Assembly (NCBI RefSeq): GCF_000225505.1
Contig: NZ_BACI01000061.1
Coordinates: forward strand, 1-62,300
Origin: Gordonia alkanivorans NBRC 16433
GTDB taxonomy: Bacteria > Actinomycetota > Actinomycetes > Mycobacteriales > Mycobacteriaceae
DNA length: 62,300 bases
Direction of reading: 5' to 3'
Shown: positions 7,380 to 15,900 of the stretch, piece by piece
Layout of the letters: every line of letters starts with the position of its first letter
Position numbering within the stretch: position 1 is the stretch's first letter
Position numbers and translations under genes: made by a program
Notes under the pieces: model-generated
The model's input: only the letters and a program-made list of their open reading frames with translations
What the model was told of the DNA's origin: nothing
Database searches by the model: none

Positions 7380-8657
7380 CTACGCCCGCCGGCGCCCCCG
7401 CTTGCGGTTCGCGAGGTGGTACGAGTCCCGCGACATCTTTGACGCGTACCCCGCACCCTCGACCCTCGCCTGCGCACCCAGCGCCTCGATGCTCTGCAGC
7501 TCCTGCTCGATCAGCGCGTGCTCTTCAGGAGTCGCGAACGCCGATGCCCGTCGAAGCTGCGACGCCGATTCGCCCAGGAGCTGGTTGCCGGCATCCAGGT
7601 CACCGGCCTCGAACGCCTCCGACGCCCTTAGCTTCGCCGCCTGGCCCTCCTGGTACAGCCGCTCCGACTCGACCTTCGTATCCGGCACGCGGCCCGAGGC
7701 CTCGTCACCCGGAACAACATTCACCGAAATCGGCAGCGACACCGTGTGTTCGGTGAGTGTCGCAGTCTCCACATATCGCAGCTCGAGCGTCGCGATCTGA
7801 GCCAGACCCAGCGCGGCCATCCCGTCGACCTTCATCCGCAGCAACAGCTTCCGCTCTTCGAGTGCGTAGAAGTCGCCGAGCTCGATCATCACCTCGCCGT
7901 CGGCGATCTGGTGTGCCGGCAGGTCGTTGTACAGCGACAACTCTTGCACCTGCGGGACGAAACGCACGGTCAGCGTCACCACCTGCGCCGACTTCGCCAG
8001 CAAACCCTCGACCTCGCCGGCGATCGTTGCACCCGCGGCGTCCGGGTTGTTGGCGAAGACGTGGTTGCCGTTGCCGGCGCGTGCCATCGCCGACAGCAGC
8101 GTCTCGTCGTAGCCGCGCCCGTAGCCGAGCGTGGACGTGACGATGCCGTCGCCTGCAGCCTTCGAGGTAACACTCTCGAACTTGTCGACCTCGACGATGC
8201 CGCGGTTCACGTGGCCGTCGCTGATGATCAGTACCGTGCCGCCCTTGATTCCGGCCGCCTGGGCGCTGCGACGCAGTTCCCGCAGGCCGAGCAGGTAGCC
8301 CGACGACAGGTCCGTGCAGCCACCGGCGACGATCGACCCGATCGCGTCCACCGCGCGCTGCTTGTCCGACAGGGGAGCGGCCGGCACGACCACCTGCGCG
8401 TCGTCGTCGAAGGTGACCACGCCGAACGCATCCGACGGATCCAGCTGCGCGACAACGCCGGCCAGTGCCTTCTTCGCACCCTCGAGCGGGCTGCCGGACA
8501 TCGACCCGCTCCGGTCGAGCACCACCTGCACAGCAGTAGGGGTGCGTGTGGTCTCGGGTCCCGCGGGAGCCTGCAGTTCCAGCAGAACGGTCACTTCATC
8601 GGCGGTCTCATGGGCCACCATCTCGACGTCCAGAGCAGCGGAGAGTTTCATTGTCAT
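7380..8657 (-). CDS. VWA domain-containing protein
   Basis: A 425-residue cytosolic protein with a von Willebrand factor A domain at about 45-220. The MIDAS motif DRSGSMSG (DxSxS) is at about 48, the second metal Thr lies in GGCTDLSS, and the Asp in ISDGHVN. The C-terminal half is beta-rich followed by a helical tail with basic end RKRGRRRA. No signal peptide is seen. The start ATG at 8657 lies 5 bases after GGAGG; a second ATG two codons on is possible. Related proteins are described as metal-dependent adhesion or scaffold proteins. It is divergent from a Nudix-like regulator, which may control it. The specific partner is unknown. Confidence 0.85.
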   Translation of the reverse strand: MTMKLSAALDVEMVAHETADEVTVLLELQAPAGPETTRTPTAVQVVLDRSGSMSGSPLEGAKKALAGVVAQLDPSDAFGVVTFDDDAQVVVPAAPLSDKQRAVDAIGSIVAGGCTDLSSGYLLGLRELRRSAQAAGIKGGTVLIISDGHVNRGIVEVDKFESVTSKAAGDGIVTSTLGYGRGYDETLLSAMARAGNGNHVFANNPDAAGATIAGEVEGLLAKSAQVVTLTVRFVPQVQELSLYNDLPAHQIADGEVMIELGDFYALEERKLLLRMKVDGMAALGLAQIATLELRYVETATLTEHTVSLPISVNVVPGDEASGRVPDTKVESERLYQEGQAAKLRASEAFEAGDLDAGNQLLGESASQLRRASAFATPEEHALIEQELQSIEALGAQARVEGAGYASKMSRDSYHLANRKRGRRRA

Positions 8658-8744
8658 TCCTTCCTCCGCCTCGACGTTCGCGCGAGACGGTGACTTTGCG
8701 CGTTTCTGAGAATAGATCTTTGCGCAGACATTCGCATAGTCTTT
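8658..8744. promoter_or_regulatory. Divergent promoter region with direct repeats
   Basis: Two copies of CTTTGCGC (8694-8701 and 8718-8725), 24 bases apart, and a nearby ATTCGCA lie between the VWA gene and the Nudix-like regulator. Their spacing, a little over two helical turns, suits a dimeric regulator. The binding protein is not proven; the adjacent Nudix-HTH protein is the natural candidate. Confidence 0.4.
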
Positions 8745-8750
8745 TTGTTC

Positions 8751-9464
8751 GTGGCCACTGGTTCGACGACGCTCACCGACTACCCGCGACCGAACGTGGC
8801 CGTCGACATCGCGGTTCTCACCGTTTCCGACGGCACGCTGAATGTGGTGATCCAGCGCGACGAGCAGGGTAGATCCGCGTTGCCGGGGCGGTTCGTTCGG
8901 GAGCGGCGCACCGTCGAGGAGACGGTGCGCGAGGTGCTCGAACTGAAACTGGGGCTGTCGCCCGATCACGTCCGACCGCACCTGCTGGCGGTCTTCAGTG
9001 ATCCTGACCGGGATCCTCGGGGATGGACGATCTCGGTCGCGCATGCTGTGGCCCTGCCGGCCGCCGAGTTGTCCGACGTCACGGGTGAACTCGCACCCGT
9101 GACGTCAACGGGGAAGTTGGCGTCAGGAGAGCAGGTCCTTTACGACCACGCCGAGATCATTGCAGCGGCCACCGACAAACTCCGCGAACGCTACGAAGAC
9201 CAGCCCGACCCGGACAATCTCCTGCGACCTCCGTACACGCTGTCGGAGCTGCGGGAACTGCATGAAGCGATCCTCGGACGGCGGCTGATGCGGGACTCGT
9301 TCAACCGGCGCGCGCAACCATTGCTCGCACCGCAGCTCGACGCCGAGGGTAAACCTGCGACGCGGGTCGGCGGCGGACGCCCCGCACGGCTGTACGCGAA
9401 AGACGCGCCACCGACCGCGACCTTCGGGTGGCGGTTGCCGAGCCCGAGGCCCGACACTCAATAG
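8751..9464 (+). CDS. Nudix-like (NrtR-type) transcriptional regulator
   Basis: A 237-residue protein with an N-terminal Nudix fold (residues about 12-145) and a C-terminal winged-helix part (about 165-235; LSELRELHEAILGRRLMRDSFNRR). The Nudix box is degenerate: after GRFVRE comes REVLELKLGL rather than the catalytic REUxEExGU. The protein is therefore probably a ligand sensor, as in NrtR, which reads ADP-ribose-type molecules and controls NAD metabolism. GTG at 8751 or TTG at 8745 may start it; no Shine-Dalgarno is visible, so a leaderless transcript is likely. It diverges from the VWA gene, its most probable target. Calling it a regulator rather than a hydrolase is an inference from the broken box. 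Confidence 0.75.
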   Translation: MATGSTTLTDYPRPNVAVDIAVLTVSDGTLNVVIQRDEQGRSALPGRFVRERRTVEETVREVLELKLGLSPDHVRPHLLAVFSDPDRDPRGWTISVAHAVALPAAELSDVTGELAPVTSTGKLASGEQVLYDHAEIIAAATDKLRERYEDQPDPDNLLRPPYTLSELRELHEAILGRRLMRDSFNRRAQPLLAPQLDAEGKPATRVGGGRPARLYAKDAPPTATFGWRLPSPRPDTQ

Positions 9465-9538
9465 CGGCCACGCGGCCTCTCGCCCTAGCGACGCTTCAGG
9501 TTCCACAGCGTCGTGCAACCACTGAACAAAGGAATTCG

Positions 9539-10792
9539 ATGACGGACTCCACGGCCTCGCTGCGTCGCGCACTCGGTCTTCACGACGCGGTGCTGGTCGG
9601 GCTCGGGGCGATGCTCGGTGCGGGGATTTTCGTGGCGCTTGCGCCGGCGGCCGCCGCTGCCGGGTCGTGGTTGCTGGTCGGTCTCGCGATCGCGGGCGTC
9701 GTTGCGTATTGCAACGCAACATCTTCCGCCCGGTTGGCGGCTATCTATCCGGTGTCGGGTGGCACCTACGTGTACGGCCGGGAGCGCCTCGGTGAGTTCT
9801 GGGGCTACCTCGCCGGCTGGGCGTTCGTCATCGGGAAGACCGCGTCGTGTGCGGCGATGGCGCTGACGGTCGGGGTGTACGTCTGGCCGGATCATGCCCA
9901 CGCGGTCGCGGTTGCCGCCGTGGTCGCGTTGACCGCGGTGAACTACGCGGGAGTGCAGAAGGCGGCGTGGCTGACGCGCATCATCGTCGCGTTCGTGCTG
10001 GCGGTGCTGGCCGCGGTGGTGGTGTCCGCGTTCACGTCGGACGTCGCCAGTCCCGACCGTCTGTCGCTGAGTTCTGACGCCGGCGTGCTCGGCGTGCTGC
10101 AGGCGGCGGGCCTGCTGTTCTTCGCCTTCGCGGGCTACGCGAGGATCGCGACGCTGGGCGAGGAGGTCCGCGACCCCGCCCGCACCATTCCTCGTGCGAT
10201 CGGCATCTCCCTAGGTCTGACTCTCGTGGTCTACGCGCTGGTCGCGACCGCGGCCCTCAGCATTCTCGGATCCGACGACCTCGGCGACGCCGCTGCCCCG
10301 TTGACGACGGTCGCGGAAGCCGCGGGTGTCGACTGGCTGGTCCCGGTGGTCCGCGTCGGCGCGGCGGTTGCGGCGATCGGTTCCCTGCTCGCGCTGATTC
10401 TCGGCGTCTCGAGGACCGTGCTCGCGATGTCCCGGAACGGTCATCTGCCGCGGACGCTCGCCGCGGTGCACCCGCGGACGCAGGTCCCGCATCGCGCCGA
10501 GCTGGTGGTCGGGGCGGTGGTGGCGGTGGTCGCCGCGACCGCGGATATCCGCGCGGCCATCGGGTTCTCGTCGTTCGGCGTACTTCTCTATTACTCCGTC
10601 GCCAACGCGTCGGCGTTCACGCTGACCCGCGAGGAGAACCGTCCCGCGCGAGTCATCCCCGTGGTGGGTGTCATCGGGTGCGTGGTGGTGGCGTTCACGT
10701 TGCCGCTCACCTCCGTGCTCGCAGGGATGGTCGTCTTAGCAGTCGGAGCCGGCGTGTACGCGATACGCAGTACACGCCGGCTCCGACAATAG
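9539..10792 (+). CDS. APC-family amino acid permease
   Basis: A 417-residue membrane protein with about 12 hydrophobic segments. It begins with LGLHDAVLVGLGAMLGAGIF, typical of the first transmembrane helix of APC transporters (G-A-G-I-F motif), and has the conserved FFAFAGYARIATLGEEVRDP loop in the middle. It is expected to import or exchange amino acids or polyamines across the cytoplasmic membrane; the substrate is not predictable. ATG at 9539 follows AAAGGA with 5-6 bases spacing. The last codons contain a strong hairpin that probably ends the transcript. It is convergent with the M23 peptidase. Confidence 0.85.
   Translation: MTDSTASLRRALGLHDAVLVGLGAMLGAGIFVALAPAAAAAGSWLLVGLAIAGVVAYCNATSSARLAAIYPVSGGTYVYGRERLGEFWGYLAGWAFVIGKTASCAAMALTVGVYVWPDHAHAVAVAAVVALTAVNYAGVQKAAWLTRIIVAFVLAVLAAVVVSAFTSDVASPDRLSLSSDAGVLGVLQAAGLLFFAFAGYARIATLGEEVRDPARTIPRAIGISLGLTLVVYALVATAALSILGSDDLGDAAAPLTTVAEAAGVDWLVPVVRVGAAVAAIGSLLALILGVSRTVLAMSRNGHLPRTLAAVHPRTQVPHRAELVVGAVVAVVAATADIRAAIGFSSFGVLLYYSVANASAFTLTREENRPARVIPVVGVIGCVVVAFTLPLTSVLAGMVVLAVGAGVYAIRSTRRLRQ
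10742..10787. terminator. 18-bp perfect hairpin inside the 3' end of the permease gene
   Basis: GTCGGAGCCGGCGTGTAC and its exact reverse complement flank a 10-base loop. The structure lies wholly within the last codons, ending 5 bases before the end of the TAG stop codon, and between convergent genes, so it can serve as a bidirectional terminator. Confidence 0.7.
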
Positions 10793-10812
10793 GGCTCAGG
10801 AGAGAGCGAGCG

Positions 10813-11541
10813 TCACGGGTGGACGCCGCGCTGGTTCAGCCACACCTGCGGGTTGATCTTCTTGCCGTTGGCATCCCAGACCTCGTAGTGCAGGTGGGGG
10901 CCGGTGGACTGGCCGCGGTTGCCGACGGTGGCGATCTTCTGGCCGGCGGTCACGTGCTGTCCGGGACGGACGAAGCTCTGATCGACGTGGCCGAAGACAC
11001 CGGTGGTGCCGTCGTCCTGCTTCACGCGGACCCACTGCCCGAAGCCCGAGGCCGGGCCGGACTCGAGGACGACTCCGTCGGTGACGGCGTAGATGGGGGT
11101 ACCGATCTTGTTGGCGATGTCGACGCCGTTGTGATTGGTGCCCCAGCGCGGGCCGTAGCCTGAGGTCACGGTGCCGCTGACCGGCTTGACGGCCTTGCGG
11201 ATGCCCGGGTGGCCGGGAACACCGGGGGTGAACGCCGACGGCGGGAGCACGTCGCGAGCGATCTTGTCCAGCTCGGGCGGCAGGACCAGACCGGCGGGCA
11301 TCTTCACGCTCTCCGGCAGCGCGACCTTCGGCAGTGCGGGAGCGGGCTGTGCAGCTGCCTGGGCGGCCGTACCGGCGGTCAGTCCGACGGCACCGACGAA
11401 TGCGGTGAGCGCGCCGACTCGGGCCGCCTTGCCTACAGTGGACGGTGCGGTTGAACGATGCCGTCCGGGTCGGCGGCTACGGGGGGTCGAGTCGAGCAAC
11501 GCGTGGAGCGAGTCATGGGCATTCAGTCGGTGTCGAGGCAC
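10813..11541 (-). CDS. Secreted M23/LytM-family peptidoglycan endopeptidase
   Basis: A 242-residue protein with a basic N-terminus, a hydrophobic export segment (about 38-62: ALTAFVGAVGLTAGTAAQAAA) and a C-terminal LytM domain. Zinc ligands are visible in HNGVDIA (HxxxD, about residues 147-151) and in the GPHLHYEVW motif (HxH, about 223-225). The expected role is cleavage or remodelling of peptidoglycan cross-links in the wall, or scaffolding of a lytic partner. Linker residues 63-125 are Pro/Ala/Val-rich. It has a long upstream leader (11542 on) that may be structured. The start at 11541 is tentative because of the long basic region before the signal segment. Confidence 0.85.
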   Translation of the reverse strand: MPRHRLNAHDSLHALLDSTPRSRRPGRHRSTAPSTVGKAARVGALTAFVGAVGLTAGTAAQAAAQPAPALPKVALPESVKMPAGLVLPPELDKIARDVLPPSAFTPGVPGHPGIRKAVKPVSGTVTSGYGPRWGTNHNGVDIANKIGTPIYAVTDGVVLESGPASGFGQWVRVKQDDGTTGVFGHVDQSFVRPGQHVTAGQKIATVGNRGQSTGPHLHYEVWDANGKKINPQVWLNQRGVHP

Positions 11542-11935
11542 AGCTTTTCCGTCTCAGGTTAGGTAACAGTTCGGTCTCAGCGAGGACACGGCGAGGTTAC
11601 CCACAGAGACTTAAGCAGATCCTGAGAAGCGGCCCTGAAAGTGGGCGAGGTCACGAGAAAGTCCTGATAGCCCCGGTTTCCTAAGCCCATGAGTGCGACA
11701 AGTCGGACAGAATGGCGACCAGGACTTCGCCGAACGCACCGGTTCGGGTACGTGATCGAACTCGGATCCTTCAACGGCCGCGAACCCGACCGCCGGACAG
11801 CCGTCGGCACGGAATTGCCGAGTCTGGTGGCCTCGTGGGGCGCGTGTGTGGGTCCGCCCTGTGGACAGCCGCCGTGAGGATCGGGTCCGGGTGAATTAGC
11901 ATCATCCGGCACGGGGATGACTGTCGGGGGATTCG
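11542..11935. other. Long intergenic leader region
   Basis: About 394 bases lie between the divergent M23 peptidase and the SseB-like gene. On the minus strand near 11545-11610 there are short complementary blocks (GTCTC ... GAGAC) and GGGTAACC/GTTACCTAACC, suggesting a folded 5' leader for the peptidase. Some actinobacterial wall hydrolases carry c-di-AMP riboswitches, but I could not match that consensus. No gene is seen. Confidence 0.3.
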
Positions 11936-12331
11936 ATGACTGTCACGTATGCGGGGGAGGTACGCGCGTACCTGTCCGGGTTCGGCGACCCGCCGAAGCT
12001 GTACGACGCATTGCGTGAGGCGCGCCTGGCGGTGCCGCTCGACGTCCACGGCCGCTTCTTCACCCTGACCCAGAGCGGCATTGCGTGGATGCTCGCGTTC
12101 ACGACGCCACAGCGTCTGCGCGACTTCGCCGACCTCACCGACCGCGATCCGGCCGAGATCACCTACGTCGACCTCGCAGGCCAACAACTGATCGACGAGG
12201 TGCTCGACAAAGCTCCCGAGCCGACAGGCCTCGTCGTCGACCCTGCGACGTCGGAGATGATGACGTTCCCGCCCACCAAGGAACTGACACCTCACTGCTT
12301 CTACGACGACGAAGGTGAGATCGTCCGATGA
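11936..12331 (+). CDS. SseB-like protein, first gene of the RHS toxin cluster
   Basis: A 131-residue acidic soluble protein resembling the SseB N-terminal domain family: VPLDVHGRFFTLTQSGIAWMLAFTTPQRLRDF and later PTGLVVDPAT fit the enhanced-serine-sensitivity fold. The longest of these motifs covers about residues 33-64. The start is ATG at 11936 after GGGGGA. Its stop overlaps the next gene by 4 bases (ATGA). SseB-like proteins recur next to type VII secretion and polymorphic toxin genes in actinobacteria; a chaperone or adaptor role is possible but unproven. Confidence 0.6.
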   Translation: MTVTYAGEVRAYLSGFGDPPKLYDALREARLAVPLDVHGRFFTLTQSGIAWMLAFTTPQRLRDFADLTDRDPAEITYVDLAGQQLIDEVLDKAPEPTGLVVDPATSEMMTFPPTKELTPHCFYDDEGEIVR

Positions 12332-12966
12332 CCGACAACCTGGGCGTCACTCCGGCGGATCTGGAGAAGGCGAGCACGGGAATCAACGGGGTGATCGACG
12401 GTCTCGGCCAGACCGGCGTCGGCTCCGGATACTCCGCCGGTCTGGGTCGCGGGTACGGGGACCTCGACCTCGACGGCAAGACCATCGGTCACGCCGACCC
12501 GAAGTCGGGGCTCGAAGAGTACTGCGATCGCTGGGAATGGGGCGTGCGGGCCCTGGTGACCGGTGCCGCTGAAGTGTCGCGGGGCCTGGGGCTGGGAGCC
12601 AGCCACTATGAGCGTGAGGAAGAGTGGGCGGCCAACCAGCTCAAGGACTGGACCATGGACCTCATCGGCGACCCCAACCTGACCGCCGAGCAGAGCAAGG
12701 ACATGTCCTGGAGTGACCTCTGGGACCACAACCGCAACGCCGTGACGAATCCGCAGTGGGCCCTGACCCCCGAGGAGATGCAGCGCCACAAGGAGTTCTT
12801 CAGCGCCACCGGAGCTACGTTCCTCGACGACATGGGGACGATCGGGAAGCACGCCGTCAACCCGGTGTCGTCGGTCACCGACACGATCGGCGGATTCCAG
12901 GAGAACGGCTTCACCGCCGACGCCCCAGCCGATCCCGATCCTGCCGTACCGAACGGCAATCAATGA
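12328..12966 (+). CDS. ESX-associated helical protein preceding the RHS toxin
   Basis: A 212-residue soluble protein with a first half of predicted helices like ESX substrates (TPADLEKASTGINGVIDG, then WGVRALVTGAAEVSRGLG and SHYEREEEWAANQ) and an acidic, Pro-rich C-terminus. No named domain is recognised. It overlaps the SseB-like gene by 4 bases and ends 14 bases before the RHS gene, so the three are one operon. Likely an export partner or chaperone of the large toxin; this rests on position and helical character only. Confidence 0.55.
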   Translation: MTDNLGVTPADLEKASTGINGVIDGLGQTGVGSGYSAGLGRGYGDLDLDGKTIGHADPKSGLEEYCDRWEWGVRALVTGAAEVSRGLGLGASHYEREEEWAANQLKDWTMDLIGDPNLTAEQSKDMSWSDLWDHNRNAVTNPQWALTPEEMQRHKEFFSATGATFLDDMGTIGKHAVNPVSSVTDTIGGFQENGFTADAPADPDPAVPNGNQ

Positions 12967-12980
12967 CCGAGGCAGCCTGA

Positions 12981-15900
12981 ATGGGCATGTTCGACTTCCT
13001 CGAGGACGGCAAAGAGTTCCTCGGGGAAGTGGTCGACGGCGCCACCGACCTCCTCGGCAGCGGCTTGCGCACCGTCGGCCTCGACAAGATCGCGGCCACT
13101 GTCGAGGACTTCGGCGACGACGTCGCCAACTCCCTGGGTGCGATGCCCGACGAGCTGGAGCTCGAGCGCACCAACAATCCCAAGGAATTGGTCCTCGGTG
13201 ACCCGGCGGGTATCCGGGAACTCGCCGGGAAATTCACCGATTTCGCCGGCAACTTCACCAGCGCCGGGGAGGGGCTACGCGGAATCTCGGCCGGCGACTG
13301 GACCGGGGATGGTGCGCAGGGCTTCGGCGACGCCATCGGAAGCCAGGTGCCGAAATGGTTCGCGGCGGCCGAGGCGGCGTCGAAAGCCGCTGCCGCGCTG
13401 ACGAGCTGGGCCGGCGTCGTCGAGTTCGCCCAGCAGAAGGCGGCCGAGGCGGTCCGTGTGTGGGAGGAAGGCAAGCGCAAGCAGGCCGAGTGGGACGAGA
13501 AGCGGAGACAGTACAACTCCGAACTCGACGACTACCAGAACAACCGCCGCGACACCCCGCCCGTTCACCCGGGACCAGATCCCTGGCCGGGATACCGGGA
13601 AGAGGCGCGTCGAATACTGAAAATCGGCCGGGACCACCGCAATTCAGCGGCGCCTGGCACGAAGGCGGAACTCAGCGGCGCAGCGAACCTCGCACCGCCG
13701 ATGCCCTCCGCGTTCGAGCAGGCGCAGATGAGTGCGAAGGACATCGGCACAGCCGGTTTCACCGCCTTCAACCATTTCGAAGCGGGCATGATCGGATCGG
13801 TGACCGAGGTCGTCAAAGCCCTCAACATGCTGAACCCGACCAACATCTACAACGTCACCAACCCCCACCAATACGCGCGCAACACCGCGGGCATGGTTGC
13901 CGGCCTCGTGCATCAGGTGGCACACCCCGATGAGTTCGTCCGCGGGTTCATCGGCTCCGGATGGTCGGGTGACCCGTCGCAGGCCCTCGGTAACCTGACC
14001 GGCAACATCCTGATGACGGTCGCGCCCGGCCCGAAGGGGACCGCGGCACTCACCGCGGGCCTCAAGACCACGCGGCATCTCCCGACGCCGGATTCGCCGA
14101 CACCGTCCTCGCCGACGCCGCGCATCGATCCGGTGTCGCGCGAGACCGGACCGTCGCCGATCGCCCCGCAACCGTCCACGCCCGACATAACGCCCGCAAG
14201 TCACAGTGCCACACCGTCATCCGACCTTCTTGGCAGTGACGGACCTGATCTGCCGATCACGCACGACGGCCCGCCGGTACCGCAGGTCGATGGCTCGACG
14301 ACGAGTGCCCAGCCCGACGTGCCTTCACCGTCCTCGGTTCCAGATCAGGGGACTCCGGCCGGTGGGGCCGTCGATTCGTCGCCCACCCCGACACCGGACG
14401 CACCACCGGCACGTCCCGACGCTCCACCGACATCACCGGATCAACCCGTCGGCGGCGCCTTCGACGGCTCTCCACCGGTCGGAACCCACACCGACGGACC
14501 CGCACCCACCTCGACACCCGAGCAAACGACGCCCCGCGGAGACGGACCGGACCCGACGTCCTCCGATCCGGTCGACGGCACCCCGAACTCTCGGCCCCTG
14601 GGAGACGACGACCCGCCCGGACCCGACCGCGGTGAGACGACCACGCCGACGGGGCTCGGCGCAGCTGACACCAGCTCGCCGTCCACGACGCCACACGCCC
14701 CGATCGACCAGAACGATGCGCCCAGCGTCGACCGCCACGACCCGCCGTCGAACAACCCGGACGGCGACGCCGCGCAGCCGAACCCGGTCCGGACCGACGA
14801 CACCGGTGCCACCGACCGCGACGGTGCCCCGGTCACCGGCACACCGGAACCGACTCCGTCCAAGTCCGATGGAGACGGCCCCGGACACGGCCCGGCCCGC
14901 ACCGACGAGCCCACCGGTCAGCACCCGCCGAAGGCGGCCGACGATCGCCCAGGGACGGCGGCTCCGCGCACCGACTCCGACGCACCGGGGTCGGCCAGAC
15001 CCACGCCCGTGGCGCCGCACGCCGACGCTCCGGCGACTGGTCCCCACCCGGGAGTCGACACCCCGTCCCGTAGCCCGTCGAACGATTCGCCGACCACCCC
15101 GGTCGCGCCGGTCACCGGACCTCACTCGGGACCGACGCCACACAGCACCCCCGACGCCGGACAGTCGAAACCGGCCAACGCACCAGTCAACCCGGCCACA
15201 CCGAACAGGCCTGATGCGCCTGCGGCACCGCCGCGTACACCCGATTCCACTCCCGACCGCACCCCACCCGCCCGGGCCACACCCGAGGCGGTCCCTCCGC
15301 GTGACGGTGCCCGACCGGCACCGTCGAACCTCCACCACGCGCCCGAAGCCGCTGTCCGGCACACGCCCGACCGCGACCCGGGGACTCCCGCGACCACACG
15401 GATCACCCCGGACGACCGGCCGATCCCGGCGGCGCTGTTCCCGGACCGACCGGCCGCACCGGACCGATCACCCACCGCGAACCCACGTCCTACGACGCCG
15501 GATCCCGACTCGTCACCGCGCCATCCCGGCCAACCGAACGGTCCTCATTCGGACACGCCCGATATCGACCACGACACCCGGGAACCCCACGACCCGGCGA
15601 ACCCCGGCAGAACCGACGACCACGCGCCGGACCGGGCGGACACCAGCGAGGGCAACGAGGCGCCGACCCAATGCCGCAGCAACGGCGAACCGGTCAACGT
15701 TGCATCGGGGGAGTACTTCCTGCCGCTGACCGACGTCGAGTTGCCGGGCGTACTCCCGGTGCACCTAACGCATCGTCATCGCTCGAGGTATCGATGGGGC
15801 CGCTGGATGGGCCCGACCACACCGTCGACCTTCGACGCGCGGGCGATCGTCGGCGACGACCTCGTCACCATCGTCGACGCCGACGGCACGATGACGAACT

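Noticed and set aside
11542..11700. c-di-AMP (ydaO) riboswitch upstream of the M23 peptidase
   Set aside because: The context fits, but I could not align the conserved core with confidence, so it is only described as a possible structured leader.
14206..15729. Long open frames in several phases, both strands, over the RHS linker (14.2-15.7 kb)
   Set aside because: They are by-products of the repetitive Pro/Asp/Thr codons of the RHS linker; their products are Arg/Pro-only low-complexity strings without ribosome sites.
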